Below are positions 47,118 to 56,064 of a stretch of DNA of 64,000 nt, piece after piece. The notes under the pieces were generated by a model that did not search any database, was not told the origin of the DNA, and was given only the letters and a program-made list of their open reading frames with translations. The stretch's first letter is position 1, and each line of letters starts with the position of its first letter. The position numbers were made by a program, and so were the translations under genes. Source of the stretch: Microvirga thermotolerans (GTDB taxonomy: Bacteria; Pseudomonadota; Alphaproteobacteria; Rhizobiales; Beijerinckiaceae); the NCBI RefSeq assembly GCF_009363855.1, contig NZ_CP045423.1, forward strand, positions 1,456,001 through 1,520,000. The letters run 5' to 3'.

Positions 47118-47849
47118 ATGAACCATCCCGTCATCGTCCTGGTCGAGCCGCAACTCGCCGAGAACATTGGCATGGTTGCCCGCGCCATGGCGAATTTCGG
47201 CCTCTCCGAACTGCGCCTCGTCGCGCCGCGCAACGGCTGGCCGAAGAAAGGCGCCCATTCCGCCGCCTCGGGAGCGACGCACATCCTCGACGGGGCGAAG
47301 CTCTACGACACCGTGCGCGACGCCATCGCCGACCTGCACTACGTCTTCGCCACCACCGCCCGCGAGCGCGGGCAGATGAAGCGGGTCTTCGGCCCGGAGC
47401 CGGCCATGGCGGAGGCGCGCCGGCGCATCGGCGAGGGGCAGGGAGTCGGCATCCTGTTCGGCCGCGAGCGCACCGGCCTCGAGAACGACGAGGTCTCCCT
47501 CGCCGACGCCATCGTCACCTTTCCCGTCGATCCGCGGTTCTCGTCCCTCAATCTCGCGCAGGCGGTGCTCCTCATGGCCTACGAGTGGCAGCGCCACGCG
47601 ACCGGCGGCACGCTGCCCTTCGGCGGCCGGGAGGCGCTGCCCGCATCCCGGGAGACGCTGATCTCGTTCTTCGACTACATCGAGGGCGAACTCGATGCGG
47701 TGAGCCATTTCCCCGAAGACAAGCGCCCGGTGATGGTCCGGAACATGCGCGACATCTTCCACCGTCTCGCGCTGACGGAGCAGGACGTCCGCACCCTGCG
47801 CGGGGCGATTCGTGCCCTTGCGGAAGGACGCCGCTTGAGAAACCGTTAA
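47118..47849 (+). CDS. trmJ: TrmJ-type RNA 2-prime-O-methyltransferase (SPOUT)
   Basis: Methylates a ribose in the tRNA anticodon loop (position 32 in known TrmJ). The 243-residue SPOUT protein has LVEPQLAENIGMVARAMANFG, the AdoMet-binding knot LFGRERTGLENDEV and SSLNLAQAVLLMAYE, all typical of TrmJ/TrmH relatives. It is convergent with nothing and runs with the next three rightward genes, which are likely separate transcripts. The family is firm; the exact tRNA target is inferred. Confidence 0.9.
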   Translation: MNHPVIVLVEPQLAENIGMVARAMANFGLSELRLVAPRNGWPKKGAHSAASGATHILDGAKLYDTVRDAIADLHYVFATTARERGQMKRVFGPEPAMAEARRRIGEGQGVGILFGRERTGLENDEVSLADAIVTFPVDPRFSSLNLAQAVLLMAYEWQRHATGGTLPFGGREALPASRETLISFFDYIEGELDAVSHFPEDKRPVMVRNMRDIFHRLALTEQDVRTLRGAIRALAEGRRLRNR

Positions 47850-47910
47850 AGGTCTTCTGCTTTGATGCGGAACGCGAAGGTCTTTCGCCTGTGAACCGGA
47901 TCAGAGACGC

Positions 47911-49113
47911 ATGATGCGCCGCCCGCTTTCCGTCCTTCTCCTCCTCGGCTCCTGCCTGGTGGCGCCGGCAGCCTTCGCCGCCTCGCCGCCGAAGCAGCCG
48001 GAGCAGGGCCCCGGCGGCGCGGATTATCCCGTGTCGAAGGTGGTGAAGCGGGCCGTCGGCACGGCGAGCGCCGCGACCTTCGCGTTCCACGGCGCCGAGC
48101 CCGCCTCCGCCCCCCGCCCGGTGGCGGTGTTCTTCCATTCCTGGGGCGCCACGAACCCGGCGCTCTACGGCGGCTGGATCGACCACCTGGCGCGCAAGGG
48201 GTGGCTCGTCCTCTTCCCGCGCTTCCAGGACGTGAACCGCACGCGCCCCGCCGATGCGTCCGCCCTTGCCGCCTCTCTCGTGAAGTCCGCCCTGGACGCG
48301 CTCGCCTCCGACGACGCGGCCCGTCCGGATTCCGGGCGCGTGGCCTATATCGGGCACCTCGCAGGCGTGCCCATCGCCCTCAATCTCGCCGCGGCCGCGA
48401 AGGACGAGGGCCTGCCCGTCCCGAAGCTGATCTTCGGCGCGATGCCCGGCGGCATCGCCTCCGACCCGAAGGCGAGGGGCATTCTCCTGTCCGACCTCTC
48501 CGCGGTGGACGCCTCCACGCTCCTCGTCACGATCAGCGGCGACCGGGACTACCTGCCGACCGATAAGGCCGCCCGGCGCATCCTGAAGGAGACGGAGGCG
48601 GTGCCCGCGAGCCGCAAGCTGTTCATGCGCGCGAGTTCGGACGACCACGGCTTCCCCGCGCTCACCGCGACGCTGGCCTCGCCCGGCTCGCCCAAGACGG
48701 ACTACGACGCTGCCGCCATCAAGGTGCAGCCCGATCCGCCGAGGGATCCCAAGCAGAAGAACGCCTGGCGCTGGAGCGCGGACATGGCGCTGACCGGCGA
48801 GCAGACGATCCTGACGGCGCAGCTCGGCAACAACCCCACCGACACCCTGGACTACCTGGCCTTTTGGAAGACCTTCGACATGGCGGCGGAGGCGGCCTTC
48901 GCCGGGCGCGACGGGGCCTCCCTGGCGCGGGATCCGAAATTCGTCGACATGGGCACCTGGAGCGACGGCTGGCCCGTGCGGCGCCTCTCCGCGCAGATGC
49001 CGAAAGGGCAGGCGGAGGACGAGAAACCCGAGAAGGGCCCGCGCCGGAAGCTCAATCTCGCCCCCTCCGAGACCCGCCAGAGCCTCACGGAGTTCCTGAG
49101 CGGACGCTCCTGA
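47911..49113 (+). CDS. Secreted alpha/beta-hydrolase-like protein with no nucleophile serine
   Basis: A 400-residue exported protein. A signal peptide ends at AFA-AS (residue 23). The fold shows the oxyanion-like FFHSWGA (75-80), VLFPRFQDVN and the nucleophile elbow, but the elbow reads GHLAG (148-152) where an active enzyme has GxSxG: leucine replaces serine. ISGDRDYL and DDHGFPA would hold the acid and His. It may therefore be a non-catalytic relative or use a different residue. Two adjacent ATG codons start it. No operon partner is evident. Confidence 0.75.
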   Translation: MMRRPLSVLLLLGSCLVAPAAFAASPPKQPEQGPGGADYPVSKVVKRAVGTASAATFAFHGAEPASAPRPVAVFFHSWGATNPALYGGWIDHLARKGWLVLFPRFQDVNRTRPADASALAASLVKSALDALASDDAARPDSGRVAYIGHLAGVPIALNLAAAAKDEGLPVPKLIFGAMPGGIASDPKARGILLSDLSAVDASTLLVTISGDRDYLPTDKAARRILKETEAVPASRKLFMRASSDDHGFPALTATLASPGSPKTDYDAAAIKVQPDPPRDPKQKNAWRWSADMALTGEQTILTAQLGNNPTDTLDYLAFWKTFDMAAEAAFAGRDGASLARDPKFVDMGTWSDGWPVRRLSAQMPKGQAEDEKPEKGPRRKLNLAPSETRQSLTEFLSGRS

Positions 49114-49135
49114 TCCCCCAGCCGGGTGAGTGCCC

Positions 49136-49999
49136 ATGCGTATCGATCTGCTCGCCGGAACCGCCTATAACCCCGCGGCCATGCCCTCTCCCGCGCCGAC
49201 CATCCTCGTCTTCGATTCCGGCCTCGGCGGCCTCACCGTATTCTCGGAGGTCCTGAAGGCGCGTCCTGACGCGCGCTTCGTCTATGCGGCGGACGACGCG
49301 GCCTTTCCTTACGGCCGCCTGCCGGAGGACGTCCTGGTGGCGCGGGTGATGACGGTCATGGAGCGGCTGATCGGCCTGCACGATCCGCAGCTGGCGGTGA
49401 TCGCCTGCAACACCGCTTCGACCCTGGTGCTGCCGCATCTGCGCCGCCGCTTCCCGATTCCCTTCGTCGGCACCGTCCCGGCCATCAAGCCCGCCGCGGA
49501 GATCACCCGCAGCGGCCTCGTCACGGTTCTCGCAACGCCCGGCACCGTGGCGCGGGACTACACGCGCGGCCTCGTGGAAACCTATGCCTCCGGCTGCCGG
49601 GTGAACCTCGTCGGCTCCACGAGGCTCGCGGGCCATGCGGAGGCGGAACTCGAAGGGCGGCCCGTCCCCGACGAGGCGTTGCGCGCGGAACTTGCGCCCT
49701 GCTTCGTGGAGGAGGGGGAGCGGCGCACCGACGCGGTGGTGCTCGCCTGCACGCACTATCCGCTGCTCCTGCCGCGCCTGAGGGCTCTCGCGCCCTGGCC
49801 TGTCACATGGATCGACCCGGCTCCCGCCATCGCCCGCAGGGTCGTGCAGCTCCTGGGAAGGCCGGTTCCCGGGCACGAGGAGGGCGACGACGAAGCGATC
49901 GCCGTCTTCACCTCCGGCAAAGGGCTGACCCCGGCGCTGCGCTCCGCCCTCTGGCAGAGGGGATTGCCGGCGGCGACGGTGGAGGACATGCCGCTCTGA
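49136..49999 (+). CDS. murI: Glutamate racemase
   Basis: Makes D-glutamate for peptidoglycan. Two catalytic cysteines are present in ACNTAST and ACTHYPLL, and the N-terminal VFDSGLGGLTVF is the family signature. The protein is about 287 residues from the ATG at 49136; a GTG at 49130 and an ATG at 49181 are alternatives, and the first 15 residues are outside the conserved domain. It starts 22 bases after the hydrolase-like gene and converges on murJ with only a dozen bases between. Confidence 0.93.
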   Translation: MRIDLLAGTAYNPAAMPSPAPTILVFDSGLGGLTVFSEVLKARPDARFVYAADDAAFPYGRLPEDVLVARVMTVMERLIGLHDPQLAVIACNTASTLVLPHLRRRFPIPFVGTVPAIKPAAEITRSGLVTVLATPGTVARDYTRGLVETYASGCRVNLVGSTRLAGHAEAELEGRPVPDEALRAELAPCFVEEGERRTDAVVLACTHYPLLLPRLRALAPWPVTWIDPAPAIARRVVQLLGRPVPGHEEGDDEAIAVFTSGKGLTPALRSALWQRGLPAATVEDMPL

Positions 50000-50011
50000 G
50001 AGCGGTTTTCC

Positions 50012-51538
50012 TCAGCGCCGCGACAGGCGCACGCCGAGCGCCTTCATGCCGCCAAGCAGCACCGCGCCGTAGAGAACCGCGCCGCAGGCCCCCAGGATGG
50101 CGAGCTGCGTCTCGCTGCGCCACGCGGGAAGCGTCCCGGTCCAGCGCGAGAGAGGCCCCGGCGCATACCATGCGAAGGCCGTGAGGGCCGCGCCCGCGAG
50201 CAGGATCGCGAGGCAGGTCCGCACGAGGCCGGAGCTCGGGTCGTTCCAGCCGCGGCGATAGGCGAGCACGAAGAGCAGGATCAGGTTGATCCACACGCCG
50301 AGCGCCGTTCCGAGCGCGAGGCCGACGACGCCGAACGGCCCCATCAGCACGATCTTCAGGAGCACGTTGGCGGCCACCGCCGTCAGGGACGCGTAGAGCG
50401 GCGTCACCGTATCGGAGCGCGCGTAGAAGCTCGCGAGCGCCGAGCGGATGAGCACGGCGGCGGGAAGGCCGATGGAATAGGCGGCGAGCGCCGCGCCCGC
50501 GCGGGAGGCCGCCTGCGCATCGAAGGCGCCGCGCTGGAAGAGGGCCGTCATGATCAGATCGGGCATCGTCACGAAGGCAACCAGGAAGGGAGCCGCGAGC
50601 GCCAGGGTGAGGCCGACCGCGCGGTTCTGGGCCGCATGGGCCCCGGCCTCGTCGCCGCCGGCGATGCGCCGGCTCATCTCCGGCAGGAGCACCGTGCCCG
50701 CGGCGATGCCGATGACGCCGAGGGGCAGCTGGTAGATGCGGTCCGCGTAGTAGAGCGAGGAGACCGCGCCGGTCGGCAGGAAGGAGGCGATGATCGTGTC
50801 CGCGAAGATGGCGATCTGCACGCCGGCCGACCCGATCACGGCCGGGCCCAGGGTCTTGAAGAAGGAGCGCATGGCGGGGTCCGGCCGCGGCCTCTCGATG
50901 CCGGGCGCGATGCGCCGGCGATGCGCGTCCCACCACACGAGGCCGAGCTGCAGGACGCCCGAGACCGTCACGCCCCATGCCGCAGCATAGCCCGCGTTCG
51001 GGAACAGGAAGGCGAGGGCGAGCGCGGCGATCAGCGAGACGTTGAGCAGGACCGGGGAGGCCGCCGCCACCGCGAAGCGCTCGTGGGCATTGAGGATCGC
51101 CGAGAGAATCGTGACGAGGGTGATGAAGAGAAGATACGGAAACGTGATGTAGGTGAGCCTTACCGCGAGGTCGAACTTGGACGGCTCGTCGGAGAAGCCG
51201 GGCGCGAGCAGGTTCACCACGGTCGGCATGGCGAGGAAGGCGAGCGCCAGCAGGGCGAGCTGCACGACGAGCATCAGCGCGGTGATGCGGCTTGCGAAGG
51301 AGCGCGCCTTCTCCTCGCCTTCCTTCTCGAGGACCTGCGCGTAGGTCGGCAGGAACGCGTTGTTGAATGCGCCTTCGCTGAAGATCTGCCGGAAGTTGTT
51401 CGGGATCTTGAACGCCACCACGAAGGCGTCGGCGATGGGGCCGGTGCCCATCACCGCGGCGATGACCACGTCGCGGATGAAGCCGGTGAGCCGGGAAACG
51501 AGAGTCCAGCCCCCGACGGAAAGGATCTTCCGGAACAT
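50012..51538 (-). CDS. murJ: MurJ lipid II flippase (MviN)
   Basis: Flips lipid II across the inner membrane for peptidoglycan synthesis. The 508-residue protein has about 14 hydrophobic helices and the MOP-superfamily features, including GGWTLVSRLTGFIRDVVIA, AFKIPNNFRQIFSEGAFNNAFLPTY and SSLYYADRIYQLPLGVIGIA. It follows a membrane-linked glycosyltransferase gene by three bases, so the two are co-transcribed. In many alphaproteobacteria murJ is linked to other genes; pairing with this glycosyltransferase is less usual. Confidence 0.95.
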   Translation of the reverse strand: MFRKILSVGGWTLVSRLTGFIRDVVIAAVMGTGPIADAFVVAFKIPNNFRQIFSEGAFNNAFLPTYAQVLEKEGEEKARSFASRITALMLVVQLALLALAFLAMPTVVNLLAPGFSDEPSKFDLAVRLTYITFPYLLFITLVTILSAILNAHERFAVAAASPVLLNVSLIAALALAFLFPNAGYAAAWGVTVSGVLQLGLVWWDAHRRRIAPGIERPRPDPAMRSFFKTLGPAVIGSAGVQIAIFADTIIASFLPTGAVSSLYYADRIYQLPLGVIGIAAGTVLLPEMSRRIAGGDEAGAHAAQNRAVGLTLALAAPFLVAFVTMPDLIMTALFQRGAFDAQAASRAGAALAAYSIGLPAAVLIRSALASFYARSDTVTPLYASLTAVAANVLLKIVLMGPFGVVGLALGTALGVWINLILLFVLAYRRGWNDPSSGLVRTCLAILLAGAALTAFAWYAPGPLSRWTGTLPAWRSETQLAILGACGAVLYGAVLLGGMKALGVRLSRR

Positions 51539-51541
51539 GGA

Positions 51542-52570
51542 TCAGGCCTGGCGCAACCGGGCGTCCTCGCGGACGAGGCTCGCGCTGACCTCCGCCGCGC
51601 CGCCCAGCCGCTCCTGGACCACGTAGAGCGGCCGCCGCTTCACCTCCGCGAAGATGCGGCCCACGTATTCGCCGACGATGCCGAGCGACATGAGCTGGAT
51701 GCCCGAGAAGAACATGACGGAGACGATCAGGCTCGGGAAGCCTGGCAGATCGGTGCCGAAGAGGAGCGTGCGCACGAGGAAGTAGAAGGCCGTGGCGATG
51801 GAGAGGAACGAGATGAGGAAACCGATATAGGTCCACACGCGCAGCGGCACGGTGGAGAAGGCCGCGATTCCGTCGAAGGCGAAGCGGAACAGCTTCCGGA
51901 AGCTCCACTTGGTCGTGCCGTGCAGGCGCTCCTCCACCACGAACGGCACTCCGATGCTCCTGAAGCCAATCCAGGCATAGAGCCCCTTCGAGAATCGCGC
52001 CTTCTCGCCAAGGGTCCGGAGCACCTCGACGCCCTTGCGGTCGATGAGGCGGAAGTCGCCGGCCCCCTCCGGCAGGGCGATCTCGCCGAAGCGGGCGAAG
52101 AGCCGGTAGAAGAGGTGGGCGAAGCCGCGTTTCACGCGGGTCTCGTCGGAGCGGTCGGTGCGCTGGCCGTAGACCATGAGATAGCCTTCCTTCCAGCGTT
52201 CGACGAACGTCTCGATCATCTCCGGCGGATGCTGCAGGTCGGCGTCCATGATCACGACCGCGTCGCCTCGGGCATGATCGAGCCCCGCCGCGATGGCGAC
52301 CTCCTTGCCGAAATTGCGGCTGAACGACACGGCCCCGATCCGCGGTTCGCCTTGGCTGAGGCTCCTGATCCGGTCCATGGTATCGTCGCGGCTCCCGTCG
52401 TCGACGAAGATCACCTCCCACCGGGCGGTGATGCGGTTCAGGACGGGCAGCAGCCGTCCGCAGAGCGGCGCAATGTTGGCGCTCTCGTTGTGGACGGGGA
52501 TGATCACGCTGAGTTCAGGCGACGCCACAAGACATTCCTTCGACCGGGGTTCCTCGGACCTGGGGCGCAT
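51542..52570 (-). CDS. Polyprenyl-phosphate glycosyltransferase (GT2, DPM1/GtrB-like)
   Basis: A membrane-anchored GT2 enzyme that moves a sugar from a nucleotide donor onto polyprenyl phosphate. Motifs are SVIIPVHNES, FVDDGSRDDT, SFSRNFGKEVA, MDADLQHPPE and TTKWSFRKLFRFA; two C-terminal transmembrane helices (about residues 245-270 and 280-305) fit the GtrB/ArnC architecture. The ATG at 52570 gives 342 residues; a GTG at 52528 (VASPELS) is close to the catalytic domain and may be the true start. It lies three bases ahead of murJ and is divergent from the ChbG gene. The sugar is unknown. Confidence 0.87.
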   Translation of the reverse strand: MRPRSEEPRSKECLVASPELSVIIPVHNESANIAPLCGRLLPVLNRITARWEVIFVDDGSRDDTMDRIRSLSQGEPRIGAVSFSRNFGKEVAIAAGLDHARGDAVVIMDADLQHPPEMIETFVERWKEGYLMVYGQRTDRSDETRVKRGFAHLFYRLFARFGEIALPEGAGDFRLIDRKGVEVLRTLGEKARFSKGLYAWIGFRSIGVPFVVEERLHGTTKWSFRKLFRFAFDGIAAFSTVPLRVWTYIGFLISFLSIATAFYFLVRTLLFGTDLPGFPSLIVSVMFFSGIQLMSLGIVGEYVGRIFAEVKRRPLYVVQERLGGAAEVSASLVREDARLRQA

Positions 52571-52636
52571 TGAGACCCGAGTTTTCTCTTTTGCTCAAGA
52601 GGGATAGGGTGCGGCAAAGCCGATTTCGAGGTGAGA

Positions 52637-53512
52637 ATGAGCGCGCAGCGCCAGGTAGTGCTTTGTGCCGACGATTTCGGCCTGACGGACGGGGTGAGCC
52701 GCGGCATCCTCGATCTGATCGGGCGCGGCCGCGTTTCGGCGACCGGCGCCATGACCAACATGCCGGGCTGGCGCCGCGCCGCGCCCGGGCTCCGGCCCTA
52801 CATGGGCCGGATCGGGATCGGGCTTCATCTCAACCTCACCGTCGGCGCGCCGATCCAGCCCATGCCGCATCTGGCGCCGGACGGCAGCTTCCCGCCCCTG
52901 GGGCGCCTCCTCTCCGGCGCCCTGCGCGGGCGGCTCTCGGTGGAGGAGATCCGGGAGGAGATCCGCCGCCAGCTCGTGGCCTTCGAATTGGTGCATGGCG
53001 CCGCGCCCGATTTCGTCGACGGGCACCAGCACGTCCACGTCCTGCCGCCGGTGCGGCAGGCCCTGTTCGCGGTCCTGGTCGAGGGCGGCTATGCGGGCCG
53101 CCTCTGGCTCCGCGATCCCTCCGACCTCGCCACGTCGATCCTGCGGCGGCCGGTCGGCCGGGGAAAGGCTCTGATCGTCAAGGCGCTGGCGCGCGGCTTC
53201 CGCGCGCAGGCCCGCGCCGCAGGATTTCGGACGAACGAAGGCTTCTCGGGCTTCGCGCCCCTCGACCTTTCGATCCCGCCCGGGCGCGTCTTCGCGTCCG
53301 CGCTCTCCAATCTCGGGCCGCAGCCGGTGGTGATGTGCCATCCGGGCCATGGGGACGACGCGCTGCGCGGGCTCGATCCTGCCGTGGAGAGCCGTCCGGA
53401 GGAACTGGCCTATCTGAACTCCGATGCCTTCGGGGCGCTCCTGGAGGAGCGGGGCGTCGCGCTCTGCCCCGCGCCATCGGCCACGGTTCCGGCGCGGCAG
53501 CCGGCGGCGTGA
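52637..53512 (+). CDS. ChbG/HpnK-family (YdjC) carbohydrate deacetylase
   Basis: A metal-dependent N-deacetylase of about 291 residues. The family's signatures are all seen: LCADDFGLT at the start, GLHLNLT, DGHQHVHVLP and MCHPGHGDD. The ATG at 52637 follows GAGG by five bases. Divergent from the GT2-murJ operon with about 66 bases between, it likely deacetylates an acetylated sugar on a lipid or oligosaccharide, as HpnK does on hopanoids. A link to the neighbouring glycosyltransferase is inferred. Confidence 0.87.
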   Translation: MSAQRQVVLCADDFGLTDGVSRGILDLIGRGRVSATGAMTNMPGWRRAAPGLRPYMGRIGIGLHLNLTVGAPIQPMPHLAPDGSFPPLGRLLSGALRGRLSVEEIREEIRRQLVAFELVHGAAPDFVDGHQHVHVLPPVRQALFAVLVEGGYAGRLWLRDPSDLATSILRRPVGRGKALIVKALARGFRAQARAAGFRTNEGFSGFAPLDLSIPPGRVFASALSNLGPQPVVMCHPGHGDDALRGLDPAVESRPEELAYLNSDAFGALLEERGVALCPAPSATVPARQPAA

Positions 53513-53533
53513 GGCCTGCCGGCCCAAACTCCA

Positions 53534-53580
53534 AAGCATCGAGCGCAAAAATGGGAACCGGTTTTGCGCGAAAAGATGCG
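53534..53580. repeat. Palindromic intergenic repeat, copy 2
   Basis: GCGCAAAA (53543-53550) and TTTTGCGC (53562-53569) flank an ATGGGAACCGG core, like the repeat at 2050-2092. It lies between the converging ChbG and aminopeptidase genes. Confidence 0.75.
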
Positions 53581-53598
53581 TGAAATCATAAGCCTGGG

Positions 53599-53632
53599 GC
53601 ATCGAACGTGGGTTCGAATTTCCGTTCGATGC
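53599..53632 (-). terminator. Inverted repeat at the end of the aminopeptidase gene
   Basis: GCATCGAACG (53599-53608) pairs perfectly with CGTTCGATGC (53623-53632) around 14 bases. It starts right behind the aminopeptidase stop (53634), so it may end that transcript or be another interspersed palindrome. Confidence 0.5.
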
Positions 53633-53633
53633 T

Positions 53634-55454
53634 CTAGCCGAGCGGCCGCGTCGCCTCCTCCAGCCAGGAGCGGGTCTCGCCGTCGAGATGCGGGCCGATC
53701 TTGGCGCGCACCTCCGCGTGGTAGCCGTCGAGCCAGGCGGTCTCGGCCTCCGTAAGCAGCGAGGGCTCCACGAGGCGCAGGTCGATGGGGGAGAAGGTCA
53801 GGGTCTCGAAGCCCAGCATCTCCCGGTCCCCGCCGGGGATGGTGCGGGGCTCCACGAGAATCAGGTTCTCGATGCGGATGCCGTAGGCGCCCGGCTTGTA
53901 GAAGCCGGGCTCGTTGGACAGCATCATCCCTGCCTCGAGGGGCGTCGTGCCCGTCTTGGCGATGCGCTGCGGCCCCTCGTGCACGGAGAGATAGCTGCCG
54001 ATGCCGTGGCCGGTGCCGTGGTCGAAGTCGAGACCCGCCTCCCACAGCGGCTGACGGGCGAAGGCGTCGATCTGGGCGCCGCTCGTCCCCTTCGGGAAGA
54101 CGCACCGGGCGATGGCGATGTGCCCCTTCAGGACCCGCGTGAAGCGGTCCTTCATCTCGGCAGTCGGCTCGCCCACGATGACCGTGCGGGTGATGTCCGT
54201 GGTGCCGTCCTCGTACTGGGCGCCGGAATCGATGAGGAAGATCCCGTTCCGCTCGATGGTCCGGTTGCTCGACCGGGTCACCCGGTAGTGGGGGAGGGCG
54301 GCGTTGGGGCCTGCGCCCGAGATCGAGGGGAAGGAGACGTTCCTTAGGGCGCCCGTCTCCAGCCGGAAGGCTTCGAGCGCCTCGACCGCGTCGATCTCCG
54401 TGAGGTTGCCCTTCGGGGCTTCCCTGTCGAGCCACGCGAGGAAGCGGGCGACGGCGACGCCGTCGCGCAGGTGGGCCGCGCGGGAGCCGGCGATTTCGGC
54501 CTGGTTCTTCACGGCCTTCATGAGGGCGACGGGATCGGCTCCGACATCGGCCTTTCCGCCCGCCGCCTCGATCCGGCGGATCAGGGCGACCGAGCCGGTC
54601 GCGGCGTCGATGCGGACCTTCTCCCGGCCGTGGCCGAGATCGTCCAGGGCCCCGAGGAAGCCGGTGATGTCGACGAAGTCGGCCAGGTCGCCGACGGCGG
54701 CGCCCGCCTCGTTCGTCATCTTGTCGCGGTCGAAGAACAGCCGCGCCCGGCCTTCCTTCGGGACGATGGCATAGCCCAGGGGAAGCGGCGTGTGCCCCAC
54801 GTCGCCGCCGCGGAGGTTGAAGGTCCAGGCGAGGTTGTGCGGGTCCGAAATGACGAGGGCGTCGAGCTTGTCCTCCGCCATCTTGGCCCGCAGGCGCTCG
54901 AGCTTGGACGCGGCGGTCTCGCCCGCATAGGCGATGGGATGGGGAAGGACCGGCGCCTTCGGGGGAGCGGGCCGGTCGATCCAGATCACGTCGATCAGGT
55001 TCATGTCCACCGGGGCGAGCCTGCCCCCGGCGCGGGCGGCGGCCTGCTCCAGGCGCTTGAGGCCGTCGCTGGTGTGCAGCCAGGGATCGTAGGCGAGGAC
55101 GCCGCCGGCGGGCAGGTTCGCCGCGACCCAGTCCTCCACCGAGGTCTCCGCCATCTGGACTGGGGCGATCACGGAGGTGTCCACCTGCTCCGACGCCTGG
55201 ACGGTGTAGCGCCCGTCGACCACGAGCGCCGCCTTGTCCTTGAGGATCACGGCGGTGCCCGCGGACCCGGTGAAGCCGGTCAGCCAGGCCAGCCTCTCCG
55301 CGCTCCTGGGTACGTACTCGCTCTGGTGCTCGTCGGCGCGCGGGACGATGAAGCCATCGTAGCCCCGGCGCGCGAGCTCGGTACGGAGCCTCGCGATCCG
55401 TTCCGGACCTTGGGCGGGGGAGGTGGAATCGTCGAAACTCTGGAAACGGGCCAT
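53634..55454 (-). CDS. pepP: Xaa-Pro aminopeptidase (M24B, aminopeptidase P)
   Basis: Removes the N-terminal residue before proline. The 606-residue protein is the large eukaryote-like form with two creatinase-like N-terminal domains and a C-terminal pita-bread domain. Metal ligands are in DSGAQYEDGTTDITRT (two Asp), GHGTGHGIGSYL (His), NEPGFYKPGAYG (Glu) and the final ENL/E region. The ATG at 55454 (MARFQSFDDS) is preferred to one 12 codons upstream. It is a lone leftward gene with a palindromic repeat at each end. Confidence 0.92.
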   Translation of the reverse strand: MARFQSFDDSTSPAQGPERIARLRTELARRGYDGFIVPRADEHQSEYVPRSAERLAWLTGFTGSAGTAVILKDKAALVVDGRYTVQASEQVDTSVIAPVQMAETSVEDWVAANLPAGGVLAYDPWLHTSDGLKRLEQAAARAGGRLAPVDMNLIDVIWIDRPAPPKAPVLPHPIAYAGETAASKLERLRAKMAEDKLDALVISDPHNLAWTFNLRGGDVGHTPLPLGYAIVPKEGRARLFFDRDKMTNEAGAAVGDLADFVDITGFLGALDDLGHGREKVRIDAATGSVALIRRIEAAGGKADVGADPVALMKAVKNQAEIAGSRAAHLRDGVAVARFLAWLDREAPKGNLTEIDAVEALEAFRLETGALRNVSFPSISGAGPNAALPHYRVTRSSNRTIERNGIFLIDSGAQYEDGTTDITRTVIVGEPTAEMKDRFTRVLKGHIAIARCVFPKGTSGAQIDAFARQPLWEAGLDFDHGTGHGIGSYLSVHEGPQRIAKTGTTPLEAGMMLSNEPGFYKPGAYGIRIENLILVEPRTIPGGDREMLGFETLTFSPIDLRLVEPSLLTEAETAWLDGYHAEVRAKIGPHLDGETRSWLEEATRPLG

Positions 55455-55841
55455 GGAGGGAGGAACCGGGCTGGTCAATGGGGGCGCCAAGCTAGAGCAT
55501 TTTCAGGCCAAATGAGAACCGATTTTCCGTGAGGCGATGCGGAAAGCGGGAACATCGGAAGCGCGCCGGTCGAAATGACGCGGGTGGGAGGGCTCAGCCA
55601 TGGCGGAGGTCGGCGAGGCTGCCCCGCCAGGGGCACGGCGACCCTCCTCTGAGATGAGATGCCCTGTTCCCATGCACGATTTGCCTGGCAGGCAGACAAT
55701 TCATAAAGTGAATTGCATTCCAGGCATGGCTCACATGCCGTGGCCCGGGCTTCTCGAATAGGTCAGAACTGCTTACCTTTATGGCAACGATAGAACGAGG
55801 AACGTCGAAGGGTCATCGCCATCGGTTTGGGAGATGAACCA
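55455..55841. other. 387-base intergenic region
   Basis: It holds a diverged copy of the interspersed repeat (55495-55545) and then the leader of the two micro-protein genes. The 55670-55800 part is less GC-rich than neighbouring genes. An AATTCATAAAGTGAATT near-palindrome at about 55698-55714 (arms AATTCA and TGAATT) could be a regulatory site. No credible gene is seen. Confidence 0.5.
55495..55545. repeat. Palindromic intergenic repeat, copy 3 (diverged)
   Basis: GAGCATTTTCAGG, ATGAGAACCGATTTTCC and GCGATGCGG align with the copies at 2050 and 53534, but the arms no longer pair well. Confidence 0.6.
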
Positions 55842-56051
55842 ATGCCAGCAGTCACCGTCAGCCCCGCCGTATCGGGGATCAACCTGCCGTCCGGGCGCAC
55901 GCCTCTCGCGCGGCGCATGATCGACCTTCTGGCCGCCGGCCGGGCCAGCGCCGCCGCACGGCAGCTTCGCCCCTATGAGGCCGCCCTGCGCGAGCTTCCC
56001 GCCCGCTACGGCGCGCCGGTCGCCGCCGGCCGTCCGTCCTTCGATCGCTAA
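55842..56051 (+). CDS. Small protein, 69 residues, unknown
   Basis: A short basic protein starting MPAVTVSPAVSG, with GGGAGA about seven bases before the ATG. The second half is helical and arginine-rich (RRMIDLLAAGRASAAARQLRPYEAALRELPARYGAP). No signal peptide or membrane helix. It resembles the small DUF1127-like proteins of this order in size and charge but lacks their signature. It is followed 13 bases later by a second micro-gene; the two are probably co-transcribed. Confidence 0.6.
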   Translation: MPAVTVSPAVSGINLPSGRTPLARRMIDLLAAGRASAAARQLRPYEAALRELPARYGAPVAAGRPSFDR

Positions 56052-56064
56052 GGGAGCAAGACCG

